DNA from: Peptococcaceae bacterium BRH_c23 | GTDB taxonomy: Bacteria; Bacillota_B; Desulfitobacteriia; Desulfitobacteriales; Desulfitobacteriaceae | Assembly (NCBI GenBank): GCA_000961805.1 | Contig: LADV01000130.1 | Location: forward strand, 1-64,000 | DNA length: 64,000 nucleotides | Direction: 5' to 3' | The notes under the pieces: model-generated | What the model saw: the letters and a program-made list of their open reading frames with translations, nothing else | Told to the model about the DNA's origin: nothing | Database searches by the model: none | In this document: one piece after another, positions 43,203 through 51,193 of the stretch | Position numbering within the stretch: position 1 is the stretch's first letter | How the letters are laid out: every line of letters starts with the position of its first letter | Program-made: the position numbers and the translations under genes

Positions 43203-44660
43203 ATGAGTGGCAACAATACAAAACGAGTTTTCTTTATTTTGCTTGGTATAGCATTGTTTTTCGTATTCTTTTATGCTCCACAATTTGGACCGGCGGTAGA
43301 TCCCAGCGGTAAAGCCTTTGAGTTAAGTCAACAAGGTAAAGCAGCAATTGGTTTATTCTTTCTAGCCAGTATTTGGTGGGTCTTTGAAGTAACTCCCATC
43401 GGGGTTACTAGCCTAATGATTGGTGTTGTTCAAGCCTTATTCCTAATTCGTCCAGCTAAGGAAGCGTTTAGGGATTTTATGGATCCCACGGTTGTATTTA
43501 TTTTAGGATCTCTACTCATTGGTTTAGCTTTCACTAAAGCCGGAATAACTAAGCGAATCGCTTATAAAATGTTAGATGTGGTGGGTGAAGATACCCGAAA
43601 GATTTTATTAGGAGTCTTTATTATTACGGCATTATTAACCCATATTATGGCTCACACTGCCGTAGCGGCTACTATGTTTCCGATTTTAGTGACAATTTTG
43701 GCCTTGTATAATGGAGAAAACTCCGATGGCAAACCCACCAAATTTGGTAAGGCTTTGTTCATAGGAATGGCCTACACTGCAGGAGCAGGAAGTATCTGTA
43801 CCCTCTTAGGTGGGGCACGTAACCCCGCAGCGGTTGGTTTCTATACTCAGTTTACTGGTAAAGAGGTTTCTTTTGTTGACTATTCCATTCACATGGCCCC
43901 CTTTGGATGGGCAGCAGTATTTCTTATTTGGGCACTGTTATTGGTCATTTACAAGCCTGAAAAAACTCATATCCCTGGCTTACGTGCTAAGGCGAGATCC
44001 GAGTATGCAAAACTTGGACCAGTTAGCAAACAAGAAAAATTTGTTGGGACCGTGGTGTTCTTTGCTTTGGTAATGCTTGTATTACAAGCCATTATCCCAG
44101 CTTTAAAGACCATGGACCGTTCAGTTCCTTTGCTGCTAGCAGGAATATTATTCTTCCTCGCCAATGTATTGACGGTTGAGGATCTGGAGAAAAAAATTCC
44201 TTGGAACATTATTTTATTATTTTCCGGTGCCATGAGTATTGGCTTCTGCCTATGGCAGACAGGTGCCGCTCAATGGATTGCGATCAAGTGGTTAGGAATG
44301 ATATCTGGTGCACCCTGGATAGTGTTCTTATTAGCTGTTTGCTTCTTGGTATTGATCATGACGAATTTTATTATGAATGTAGCAGCTATTGCAATTACCT
44401 TACCTGTAGCTCTTGTTATGGCTCAGTATTTAGGCGTTAATCCAGAGCTTGTTCTCTATGGTGCCGTAGCAATGGCGGGTATGCCTTTCTTACTGCTGAT
44501 TGGTGCAGCTCCTAACGCCATGGCCTATGAATCTAAGCAGTTTACGACAGGCGAATTTTTCGTGAGTGGTATTCCTGCAAGCGCACTAATCATGGGCATC
44601 TTGGTAATCATGACATTTACCTACTGGCCACTGGTAGGTTTGTCTCCGCTTCTGAAATAG
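43203..44660 (+). CDS. DASS/SLC13-family anion transporter
   Basis: 485 aa, about 12 helices. The pseudo-repeat substrate-binding loops are visible as LTHIMAHTAVAATMFPIL and TNFIMNVAAIAITLPVAL, where the usual SNT motif is changed to AHT and IMN. Family members move sulfate, phosphate or di/tricarboxylates with Na+. The altered loops mean I cannot choose the substrate; the sulfur-transport neighbours make sulfate or a related oxyanion plausible. GAGAGAGGTG precedes the ATG. It has its own long leader. Confidence 0.88.
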   Translation: MSGNNTKRVFFILLGIALFFVFFYAPQFGPAVDPSGKAFELSQQGKAAIGLFFLASIWWVFEVTPIGVTSLMIGVVQALFLIRPAKEAFRDFMDPTVVFILGSLLIGLAFTKAGITKRIAYKMLDVVGEDTRKILLGVFIITALLTHIMAHTAVAATMFPILVTILALYNGENSDGKPTKFGKALFIGMAYTAGAGSICTLLGGARNPAAVGFYTQFTGKEVSFVDYSIHMAPFGWAAVFLIWALLLVIYKPEKTHIPGLRAKARSEYAKLGPVSKQEKFVGTVVFFALVMLVLQAIIPALKTMDRSVPLLLAGILFFLANVLTVEDLEKKIPWNIILLFSGAMSIGFCLWQTGAAQWIAIKWLGMISGAPWIVFLLAVCFLVLIMTNFIMNVAAIAITLPVALVMAQYLGVNPELVLYGAVAMAGMPFLLLIGAAPNAMAYESKQFTTGEFFVSGIPASALIMGILVIMTFTYWPLVGLSPLLK

Positions 44661-44733
44661 ATAAGTATGTATTAAGAGCGACTTAGATAATAGTTAGAAT
44701 CGAGGGAACGTGTCTCTCAAGAAATAAAAAAAG

Positions 44734-44767
44734 GCAGCCTCGAAAGGCCGCTAAGAAATTTAATCGT
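44734..44767 (+). ncRNA. Leader hairpin motif, copy 3
   Basis: GCAGCCT-CGAA-AGGCCGC + TAAGAAATTTAATCGTA, followed by TTATATCACAAAA; almost identical to copy 2. It lies 127 bp before paralogue 3. No AATGATAAT element was found upstream here. Confidence 0.65.
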
Positions 44768-44893
44768 ATTTAAATTATATCACAAAATTCTGACTATGAG
44801 AAGCCGGCTATCACAACAAATGTTAACAGATTCACGTCAAATGATTTGTTAATTGGGTCGAAGTAACCTAAAACTATGAAGGGTGGGGATTCG

Positions 44894-45544
44894 TTGGCCG
44901 GCTTTTCACGCGATAAATATATCCCTTTAGTAGACAGGGATTCAGGAGATAAAAGCTATCCAATTTGGCTATTAATTAATCCAAAATACCTTGATGTTGT
45001 CAATTATATTTGGAAACATGTCTTAGATGAGATACAAGACAAAGTTTATAGGGAAATACATTCCAGAATTGATACAACTAATATTTACATTAGGAGTGTT
45101 GTCAGTGATTGTGGAATAGTCCCTAGTTCATTAAATTGGTGGGGAGACGAAGTAGTTACAGAAATTGAGTTGTTAAGGAATTTTATTCTTGAATACAATC
45201 CAAAGATGCTGATTTCTATTGGTGGGTTTCCCTTTGAATTCATGAGACGTGTCTTCGAGATCAAGCCAGAAAAAGGACCTAAGTATTGGAGTTCTTCAAT
45301 TATAAGGAATGAATTTGAAATATCAATTAAGAATTTCGATGTGAACCAAACAAATATGATTCCCTTACTTCGACGAGTGATTGGGAGTGATATGGTCTTA
45401 GAAACAGAAAATTATTTGAGTCGCAATGACAGCGAACAGTACTTTCATGATGTAGGAACAAAGCTCGCTGAAAAGATAATTGAAAATAAGGATAGTTTTA
45501 AAATATGGGTGAAGGAGAAAAATGATCAAAACAATACTTTTTAA
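44894..45544 (+). CDS. Orphan ~210-aa family, paralogue 3
   Basis: 216 aa, closest to paralogue 1: PIWLLINPKYLD, VLDEIQDKVYRE, LNWWGDEV, NPKMLISIGGFPFEFMRRVFEIKPEKGPKYWSSS, NQTNMIPLLRRV. It has a polar C-terminal extension (KEKNDQNNTF). TTG 44894 is chosen because GGTGGGG lies upstream and the spacing copies that of paralogues 1 and 2; ATG 44876 would precede the ribosome site. A short gene follows 17 bp later. Confidence 0.8.
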   Translation: MAGFSRDKYIPLVDRDSGDKSYPIWLLINPKYLDVVNYIWKHVLDEIQDKVYREIHSRIDTTNIYIRSVVSDCGIVPSSLNWWGDEVVTEIELLRNFILEYNPKMLISIGGFPFEFMRRVFEIKPEKGPKYWSSSIIRNEFEISIKNFDVNQTNMIPLLRRVIGSDMVLETENYLSRNDSEQYFHDVGTKLAEKIIENKDSFKIWVKEKNDQNNTF

Positions 45545-45561
45545 GATTGTGGGGATGGACA

Positions 45562-45837
45562 ATGGAAGTTAAATGTGTGGCTAGTATTGATTTCACTTCT
45601 CTCCATGAGTTAAAGGCGTTCATTAGAATAGTGAAAGAAGCCGGTGGAAGCGTTTCACTCAGCGGGGAAATACCAGACGATAGCTCAATATTAGACAATC
45701 CAATTCTTATTCCTAATATCGAATCAGACAGTATATCTAGTTCGGAGGTTAAAGATCACGTTACAGAGAAATCGGCTACGTGTACACTACTAGAATCGGT
45801 TTCTAATTTCCCAGGGTTGGCTACACGTGCCAAGTAA
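45562..45837 (+). CDS. Hypothetical 91-aa protein
   Basis: Starts MEVKCVASIDFTSLHELKAF, then IVKEAGGSVSLSGEIPDDS; the second half is Ser/Glu-rich and likely disordered (ESDSISSSEVKDHVTEKS). GTGGGG before the ATG resembles the sites of the neighbouring paralogues. It probably shares the mRNA of paralogue 3. I do not recognise it. Confidence 0.5.
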   Translation: MEVKCVASIDFTSLHELKAFIRIVKEAGGSVSLSGEIPDDSSILDNPILIPNIESDSISSSEVKDHVTEKSATCTLLESVSNFPGLATRAK

Positions 45838-45870
45838 AAGCGTTTATAGCCGTAGCTATTTGTTTTCGCC

Positions 45871-46113
45871 TTAGAAATACCGTCCTAGAAAGGATCCTGC
45901 TTGCTTTAAGTGGTAAGGATCTCCACCGCAATCCAAGAATCGTTCATAGTGATAAACCCAATCATCAATTTCTGGAACGACTTCTTTCCAGGATCTAATG
46001 CCCAAAATCTTGTAATACCAATACATCATTTGAGAGTTAACAAGCTTTGATGAGTTGCAGTACTTCTTTTCAAATTCTAAAAGAAATTCTAAGGATTCAT
46101 TAGCATTTTCCAA
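45871..46113 (-). CDS. Hypothetical 80-aa protein
   Basis: Acidic, aromatic-rich helical protein: ESLEFLLEFEKKYCNSS, MMYWYYKILGIRSWKEVVPEIDDWVY. GGAAGGTG is spaced 6 nt from TTG 46113, a good initiation signal. It is convergent with the gene at 45562 and divergent from promoter element D. Family unknown. Confidence 0.55.
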   Translation of the reverse strand: MENANESLEFLLEFEKKYCNSSKLVNSQMMYWYYKILGIRSWKEVVPEIDDWVYHYERFLDCGGDPYHLKQAGSFLGRYF

Positions 46114-46226
46114 CTATTTCACCTTCCCTCTATGCGACGGTTGTCTAGCTCTTTCTTATAACTAGAATTACCATTATATAAATTAATTATAAGCATTTTG
46201 TTTTCCTATATACGAGATAAAAATAC

Positions 46227-46246
46227 AATGATAATCTTTAATTAGG
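46227..46246 (+). promoter_or_regulatory. Promoter element copy D
   Basis: AATGATAATCTTTAATTAGG, matching copy B over the first 17 bases; the CRP-type palindrome is degraded here. AAGGAGG follows at about 46271 as in copies B and C. Confidence 0.5.
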
Positions 46247-46331
46247 ATTATTTCAGACAAATAAGAAGTAAGGAGGCTAGATTTTCAAATTAAGGTCCAT
46301 GAAGAATTAGGGCTTGATATTATTAATAGAA

Positions 46332-46365
46332 AGCAGACTGAAAAGGTCGCTAAGAAATTTAATCG
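46332..46365 (+). ncRNA. Leader hairpin motif, copy 4
   Basis: GCAGACT-GAAA-AGGTCGC (stem kept by A-T/G-C changes with one bulge) + TAAGAAATTTAATCGG, 69 bp before the next gene. Confidence 0.55.
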
Positions 46366-46433
46366 GTTTTCGTTATGACGCAGAAAAAATTCTTACACTT
46401 AACATTTCGCTCCAAGTGAAAGGAGGGTTAATA

Positions 46434-46901
46434 ATGAGAGAAGAATCCCTTAATTATGGGGTCGGGAACACTAGAGGCACGTTTTTAAATGTTGTACCAG
46501 TGAATCGACCGGAGGGTGAGCGTAATTTCAAGTTTGAATTATATAATAATAGGGTTCGGGCCAAACGGCCTATAGCAACTCTTACGACAAATGTGGGGAC
46601 AGTTTTCCTAGAAGGTATGGTCAAACGATCGTTTAAAGCAACTATGGAGATTAGACCGGATGTGCCATTTAGCCAAGAAGAGTTACACGATCTACCAGCT
46701 GACGTTGCCACACTGATGATTCGGGAGTTAGGCGGTAACCCCTCAGAAGAACAGTTTATTATTCAAATAACTTGCTCGATCAGGGACGCTTCAGGCGAAA
46801 AGAAAAATCATATTGTTTCAGAAACTTGGATGAGCGGTAATATAGATTTTAAGCATTACAATATTTTTTCCAACAGTTCTTTAATCGCATCTTTTGGGTA
46901 A
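46434..46901 (+). CDS. Hypothetical 155-aa protein
   Basis: Starts MREESLNYGVGNTRGTFLNV. Predicted beta-rich with alternating hydrophobic residues (FKFELYNNRVRAKRPIATLTT, GTVFLEGMVKRSFKATMEI) and a helix at SQEELHDLPADVATLMIRELG. AAAGGAGGG precedes the ATG. An upstream in-frame reading from 46314 passes through the leader hairpin and is not credible. Family not recognised. It directly follows motif copy 4, so it belongs to the same leader group. Confidence 0.65.
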   Translation: MREESLNYGVGNTRGTFLNVVPVNRPEGERNFKFELYNNRVRAKRPIATLTTNVGTVFLEGMVKRSFKATMEIRPDVPFSQEELHDLPADVATLMIRELGGNPSEEQFIIQITCSIRDASGEKKNHIVSETWMSGNIDFKHYNIFSNSSLIASFG

Positions 46902-46985
46902 GGGCTTAGGCCTCAGAATAGTAGCTAAAGCGCGAAAAACCTTACAGCAGTTAAGTGTTGTACTATTTGAGAAAGGGTATTTGAG

Positions 46986-47550
46986 ATGAATGAAGCAAAG
47001 TTTAATGTACTTCTTTACTCGAATGAGTCACAGCATGACTTTTGGGGAGTTGTATACTCCGCTATTTTATTAACGAATATGCCTAACATGCATTTAGACA
47101 TTGTGCAGCTAAAAGAAAGCAATGACGGCTCAATGGGTGCTAAAAATAGTCTCATTAATTCTTGGCCGATCAGCCCACCCCTGAATTGGATGATAGATAT
47201 TATGGGGGGGGGCTGATTCGGGCGCTATAAGTAGGTATAATGAAATTCTAAGCAAAACCAATGAAGTTTTTTTATATAGAGCGGAAGACGTTAGTCATCA
47301 AGTGATATATTGCAATCCGAGTATTCCCGAGGCGGTAGACGCACTTCTCGAGTATACAAGAAAAAAGTCAATTGCCCTAATAGTTATGAGCACTCGGAGA
47401 CTTACAACTCTAAAAGACTTAATTTTTGGCAGTTTAGAGCATACCTTACAAAATAGGTCACCAATTCCGGTATTGTCGGTTAAGAATCTACCTCTCGATT
47501 TTCCTAATAGTATGAGATCAAAAACGAACCTGAAGGTTATCCGAAAATGA
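46986..47550 (+). pseudogene. UspA-like gene broken at a G9 tract (possible phase variation)
   Basis: The first part (MNEAKFNVLLYSNESQHDFW...) ends right after a run of nine G at 47204-47212, where the frame hits TGA. Deleting one G gives an open frame to 47550 that continues as ...VIYCNPSIPEAVDALLEYT, ALIVMSTRRLTTLKDLIFGS and PIPVLSVKNL. That restored product aligns from end to end with the intact UspA-like gene at 50536. It is either a frameshift mutation, a sequencing error or a slipping homopolymer switch. Confidence 0.75.
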
Positions 47551-48134
47551 CTTGCAAGAGAGAATTTGCTCAACGACTTGGTTACCAAGAAGCCTAAAAT
47601 TGCCTTAATTTTATAGTATTGAGATTTATTGGAAGTGTTGCATTTGCTACACTTCTTTTTATATCCACTTGACGCCAGCGGCACCCGACCATCACCATTC
47701 ATGGCCATCGTTTGATGCAGAAGACTTTGTCAGGTAATTATTTTTTTGAATTGGACAAGAAAGTCATTAGATATTTCAATTATCAGGGATTTGTTCTTTA
47801 TATTCATTAATATGGGGTTTGAGAGATTTTTCCCATTACAAGAGTAACTATCTAGGTAGGAGTAACTGGGCTTGCTTCTATTACAAATAACGCACGATTT
47901 TGGCGTCATGACACAAATTAGGGGATTATTCCATAGATATCATTGATTGTGGGGATATGTATTAACTATAGACACCTCTGGAATGCAGTGCTAAGGTTAA
48001 CTTGTGAAAGGAATTTCTAAAGAAGGAGAGGTGAGCTATTACTTTTGTTTCATATAGGTCCAGATAATGAAGAAAAGGAACCTGTCTATCTTGAAGTGTT
48101 TTAAGCAAAAAGTTAAAACTAAATATTGTTCTAA

Positions 48135-48162
48135 AAATCACAAATCACAAATCACAAATTAC
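48135..48162 (+). repeat. 7-bp tandem repeat (AAATCAC x4)
   Basis: Three exact AAATCAC units and one AAATTAC. Short and AT-rich; it may be an unstable spacer between promoter element E and leader motif 5. Confidence 0.8.
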
Positions 48163-48224
48163 AAAAAAGTGGAACGCGTTGGATCAGTTTAGCAATGAAG
48201 TTCAAGAGGCGTTCTCAAAAAAAA

Positions 48225-48260
48225 GCAGTCTGTAAAAGACCGCTAAAAGAATTTGACATT
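48225..48260 (+). ncRNA. Leader hairpin motif, copy 5
   Basis: GCAGTCT-GTAA-AAGACCGC + TAAAAGAATTTGACATTAG, then TTATATCATAAA; 88 bp before the TauE/SafE gene. The stem uses GTCT/AGAC where copies 2 and 3 use GCCT/AGGC. Confidence 0.6.
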
Positions 48261-48347
48261 AGTTATTATATCATAAATCTCCGAAAAAGTGAGGTTTTGT
48301 AATAACTAAAAGCTCCAATTGAACTAAAGATCAATGGAGGAGGGAAG

Positions 48348-49652
48348 ATGACTATGAAAATTTTATACAACTCTTTAATGGGCGCCGCTAGGGCTCATGC
48401 TCAATGGGAGATTGAAACTTCCTTTAATATTATCAAAAACAGGAAGAAATTATTGATACTGTTCATAATGGCCCTGCCCTTGCTTATTCCAGCAATGGCT
48501 CATGCTGCAGCTACTCTACCGGCCTTTATCGGTGGTAAAGCTGCCTTCGGACCATCCTATTTTTCACCGGAAACTTTTTACGGCTCCATAGCCGTGGGTG
48601 TCATTGCAGGTCTTATTACAGGCTGCATAGGAGCTGGCGGGGGCTTTGTTATCACGCCTGCGCTGATGAGCCTAGGAGTAAAAGGAATATTGGCAGTAGG
48701 AACTGACATGTTTCACATCTTTGCTAAGGCAATTATGGGCACCACCTTGCACAAAAAAATGGGTAACGTTCATGCGGGTCTGGCCATTGCCTTTTTGGTT
48801 GGTTCTGGACTGGGAGTCACAGGCGGCGGTAAGTTAAATCGCGAATTATACAATTTCAACCCTGTAATGAGCGATTTCGTAATAAGTGCTATATACGTGG
48901 TTCTGTTGGGATTCCTGGGATTCTTCGCTATGAGCAAATATTTTGAAAATAGGAAAAATGCGCCTAAGGACGGTGGCGACGCTCACGGAGGCCCAGAGAC
49001 AATGACATTACTAGGAGTTAAGCTACAATCCATAAACCTTGCTCCTATGATTAAATTTGATGAGCACATGGTCCCCGGCGGAAGAAAGATATCCGGCATC
49101 TTTGTAGCAATATGCGGAGCATTGACGGGCTTCTTAGCTTCAATACTAGGTGTTGGCGGCGGTTTCGTTACCTTTCCAATGTTTGTTTATGGTCTCGGGA
49201 TCTCCACCGCAACCACTGTGGGCACAGATATATTTCAAATTATCTTTACAGCAGGCTACGGTTCCATTGCACAGTACGCTATCTACGGTTATGTATTCTA
49301 CACCCTAGCCATGGGTATGCTACTGGGTTCGTTATTCGGCATCCAAATAGGCGCTATCACCACCAAGGTGGTCCCCGGTACGCAGATCCAGGCCTTCTAT
49401 GCCTTGGCCATAATGGCGGGCTTTGTCAACAGACTATTTGCTTTGCCCGAAAAATTGGCAAAAATGGGCTATATCACTATGACTGACTCTACTGGCGCGT
49501 TAATCAACTCGATAGGAGTCTGGTTATTCTTCGGCCTAATTTCCATCTTTGCCGTCTGGATTATAGGCACATTTATTGTTAATATACCGAAGCTTCGGGC
49601 AGAGTCTGCTGCGGATGATGTTAAGGTTACCAAAGGAGGTGTTACCCAATGA
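48348..49652 (+). CDS. TauE/SafE-family sulfite/organosulfonate exporter
   Basis: 434 aa, two repeats of the TauE/SafE fold: VGVIAGLITGCIGAGGGFVITPAL with GVKGILAVGTDMFHI, and the second CGALTGFLASILGVGGGFVTFPMF with TATTVGTDIFQI. It has an N-terminal cytoplasmic extension of about 35 residues and a ~50-residue charged loop between repeats (KYFENRKNAPKDGGDAHGG). Likely exports sulfite or another small sulfur anion. GGAGGAGGG precedes the ATG. It overlaps the next gene as ATGA. Confidence 0.88.
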   Translation: MTMKILYNSLMGAARAHAQWEIETSFNIIKNRKKLLILFIMALPLLIPAMAHAAATLPAFIGGKAAFGPSYFSPETFYGSIAVGVIAGLITGCIGAGGGFVITPALMSLGVKGILAVGTDMFHIFAKAIMGTTLHKKMGNVHAGLAIAFLVGSGLGVTGGGKLNRELYNFNPVMSDFVISAIYVVLLGFLGFFAMSKYFENRKNAPKDGGDAHGGPETMTLLGVKLQSINLAPMIKFDEHMVPGGRKISGIFVAICGALTGFLASILGVGGGFVTFPMFVYGLGISTATTVGTDIFQIIFTAGYGSIAQYAIYGYVFYTLAMGMLLGSLFGIQIGAITTKVVPGTQIQAFYALAIMAGFVNRLFALPEKLAKMGYITMTDSTGALINSIGVWLFFGLISIFAVWIIGTFIVNIPKLRAESAADDVKVTKGGVTQ

Positions 49653-50362
49653 GTGTAGTTCGAAACAAAAAGACTTTTGGCATCGGAGTTGCATTGCTCG
49701 TGAGTTTTGTACTAGTCTACGTTGGCATGATGTCTCCCAACTTCGGTAACGGCAGAAATGGTCTGGAATACGCAGACGATATGTTTAACTCTTTGTCAAA
49801 AGGCTCGGCCTATTTCATGAAAGACGCTCAAAAAGTTGCTGAAAGTCAAAAGGGAAAAAACATCAACCTCACCGTTAAAGCTTCATCACCCGCAGATGCC
49901 GAAAAATGGGGCGAATTATACACTACAGCTGGCGCCACTGTGACTGTTAAAGAATCCTCAGTGACCATCGATGGAGATTTCGGAAAAATCCTAGGCGCCG
50001 TCGTAGCTGATAGCGACTTAATGTATCACAATGATAGTAAAACAGTGGAAGCAAAATATGGTTACGATGGCCGTGAAGCAACCTACAACTGGAACAGCTC
50101 ATTAAAGAAAATTGATGCCGCACTGAAAGCTAAATCGCAGTTTCTAGAAGGATCTGCCTTGCTCAAAGTCCAGCAAAAGGCCCTTGAGCCGGGCTACAAT
50201 TACTATGGAGTAGAAATAAAGAAGGTAAGTGAGAATAAAGGAAGTCTCATTTTCCTGCTCAGCTTCTACCTTGCATACACGTTATGGTACGGTTTTGGAC
50301 TCTTCTACCTCTTTGATGGTCTTGGTATTGTCGTTGGAAAATCGAAAAAGAAGGTAGCCTGA
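49649..50362 (+). CDS. Membrane-anchored partner of the TauE/SafE protein
   Basis: 237 aa. A TM helix at about 11-30 (FGIGVALLVSFVLVYVGMMS), then an extracytoplasmic domain of about 160 residues with two similar beta-strand stretches (NINLTVKASSPADAEKW, ATVTVKESSVTIDGDFGKI), and a C-terminal TM helix (FLLSFYLAYTLWYGFGLFYLF). It starts inside the exporter stop codon, which implies a stable 1:1 complex. It may gate or bind the exported anion. I know no characterised function. Confidence 0.72.
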   Translation: MSVVRNKKTFGIGVALLVSFVLVYVGMMSPNFGNGRNGLEYADDMFNSLSKGSAYFMKDAQKVAESQKGKNINLTVKASSPADAEKWGELYTTAGATVTVKESSVTIDGDFGKILGAVVADSDLMYHNDSKTVEAKYGYDGREATYNWNSSLKKIDAALKAKSQFLEGSALLKVQQKALEPGYNYYGVEIKKVSENKGSLIFLLSFYLAYTLWYGFGLFYLFDGLGIVVGKSKKKVA

Positions 50363-50400
50363 AATTGAGAATTGAGACCAAATATCAGTGTTCTTTTGGG

Positions 50401-50434
50401 GACATTAGTCTCTACTGGAGACTAATGTCTTCTC
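50401..50434 (+). terminator. Terminator of the TauE/SafE operon
   Basis: GACATTAGTCTC-TACTG-GAGACTAATGTC then TTCTC. Confidence 0.7.
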
Positions 50435-50535
50435 GCCGGTAAGTGTTGCTTTTGGGATAGCTGCTTCGGCAAAAGTAATCCTCAGCACGATCGTATTGAT
50501 TAAGAGCGGTGCGCTTCGATGAAAGGAGTATTTGC

Positions 50536-51105
50536 ATGAATGATGCTAAGTTTAACGTACTCCTCTATTTTAATGATTCACAGCAGGCCTTTTATGCGGC
50601 TGTTCATACTGCTATACTACTGAAGAATATGCCCAATATGCATTTGACTGTCGTACAGGTGCAAGAAGGCTGTGAAGACTCTAAAATTACAGAATATAGT
50701 TGGATCGATACAAAAGACCTAGTAAATTGGGCTTTGGCAAAAAGTAACGGAAAGGGAAATAAATATCGTTGGCCGATAAGCTCAACCTCGAATTGCCTGA
50801 AGCATGTTTTTGACAGATCTAATGTCTCCGTTAAAAACAAATATCATGAGATTCTCTCCGATACTAACGGGGTATTTTTAGAGAGAGCAGAGAACGTCAA
50901 TCATGTTATGATATATTGTAATCCAGGTATTTCTGAGACTTTGGCGGCACTTTATGACTATGCCTCAAAAAACTCTTTTAATTTGATCATTATGGGTACA
51001 CAGGGACTTACTACATTGAAAGTTTTGCTTTTTGGTTTGTTAATCAATAACTCTCCTATACCCTTGATGTTAATTAAAAAGCTTCCCCAAGTTTTTAATA
51101 AGTAA
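50536..51105 (+). CDS. UspA-like universal stress protein
   Basis: 189 aa. Rossmann-like UspA pattern with N-terminal strand FNVLLYFNDSQQAFYAAVHTAI, and C-terminal FNLIIMGTQGLTTLKVLLFG then SPIPLMLIK, equivalent to the G-x2-G-x9-G-S ATP loop but with the last glycine/serine altered (LFGLLINNS). ATP binding is therefore uncertain. GAAAGGAG precedes ATG 50536. The intact counterpart of the frameshifted gene at 46986. Confidence 0.78.
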   Translation: MNDAKFNVLLYFNDSQQAFYAAVHTAILLKNMPNMHLTVVQVQEGCEDSKITEYSWIDTKDLVNWALAKSNGKGNKYRWPISSTSNCLKHVFDRSNVSVKNKYHEILSDTNGVFLERAENVNHVMIYCNPGISETLAALYDYASKNSFNLIIMGTQGLTTLKVLLFGLLINNSPIPLMLIKKLPQVFNK

Positions 51106-51193
51106 TTAGATAAGGTTTTTAAGAAATACCTGTTAAACCGATTTTCATGTTCCATATTTTTCAGCCTTAATCTGTTGATGAGGGGACTGTGAG

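Larger units (their letters stand above)
47551..48347 (+). other. 797-bp gap: diverged promoter element E, repeats, leader motif 5
   Basis: No gene is supported. A CTATAGAC at about 47968 followed by GTGCTAAGGTTAACTTGTGA (to 48008) aligns with promoter copies B and C and is followed by AAGGAGAGG. A GC-rich patch (47668-47700) and a 12-base match to the GGAACCTGTC repeat (48074) are also here. Confidence 0.45.

Noticed and set aside
47298..47708. 136-codon minus-strand frame
   Set aside because: Shadow of the frameshifted UspA-like gene, which has a clear paralogue on the plus strand.
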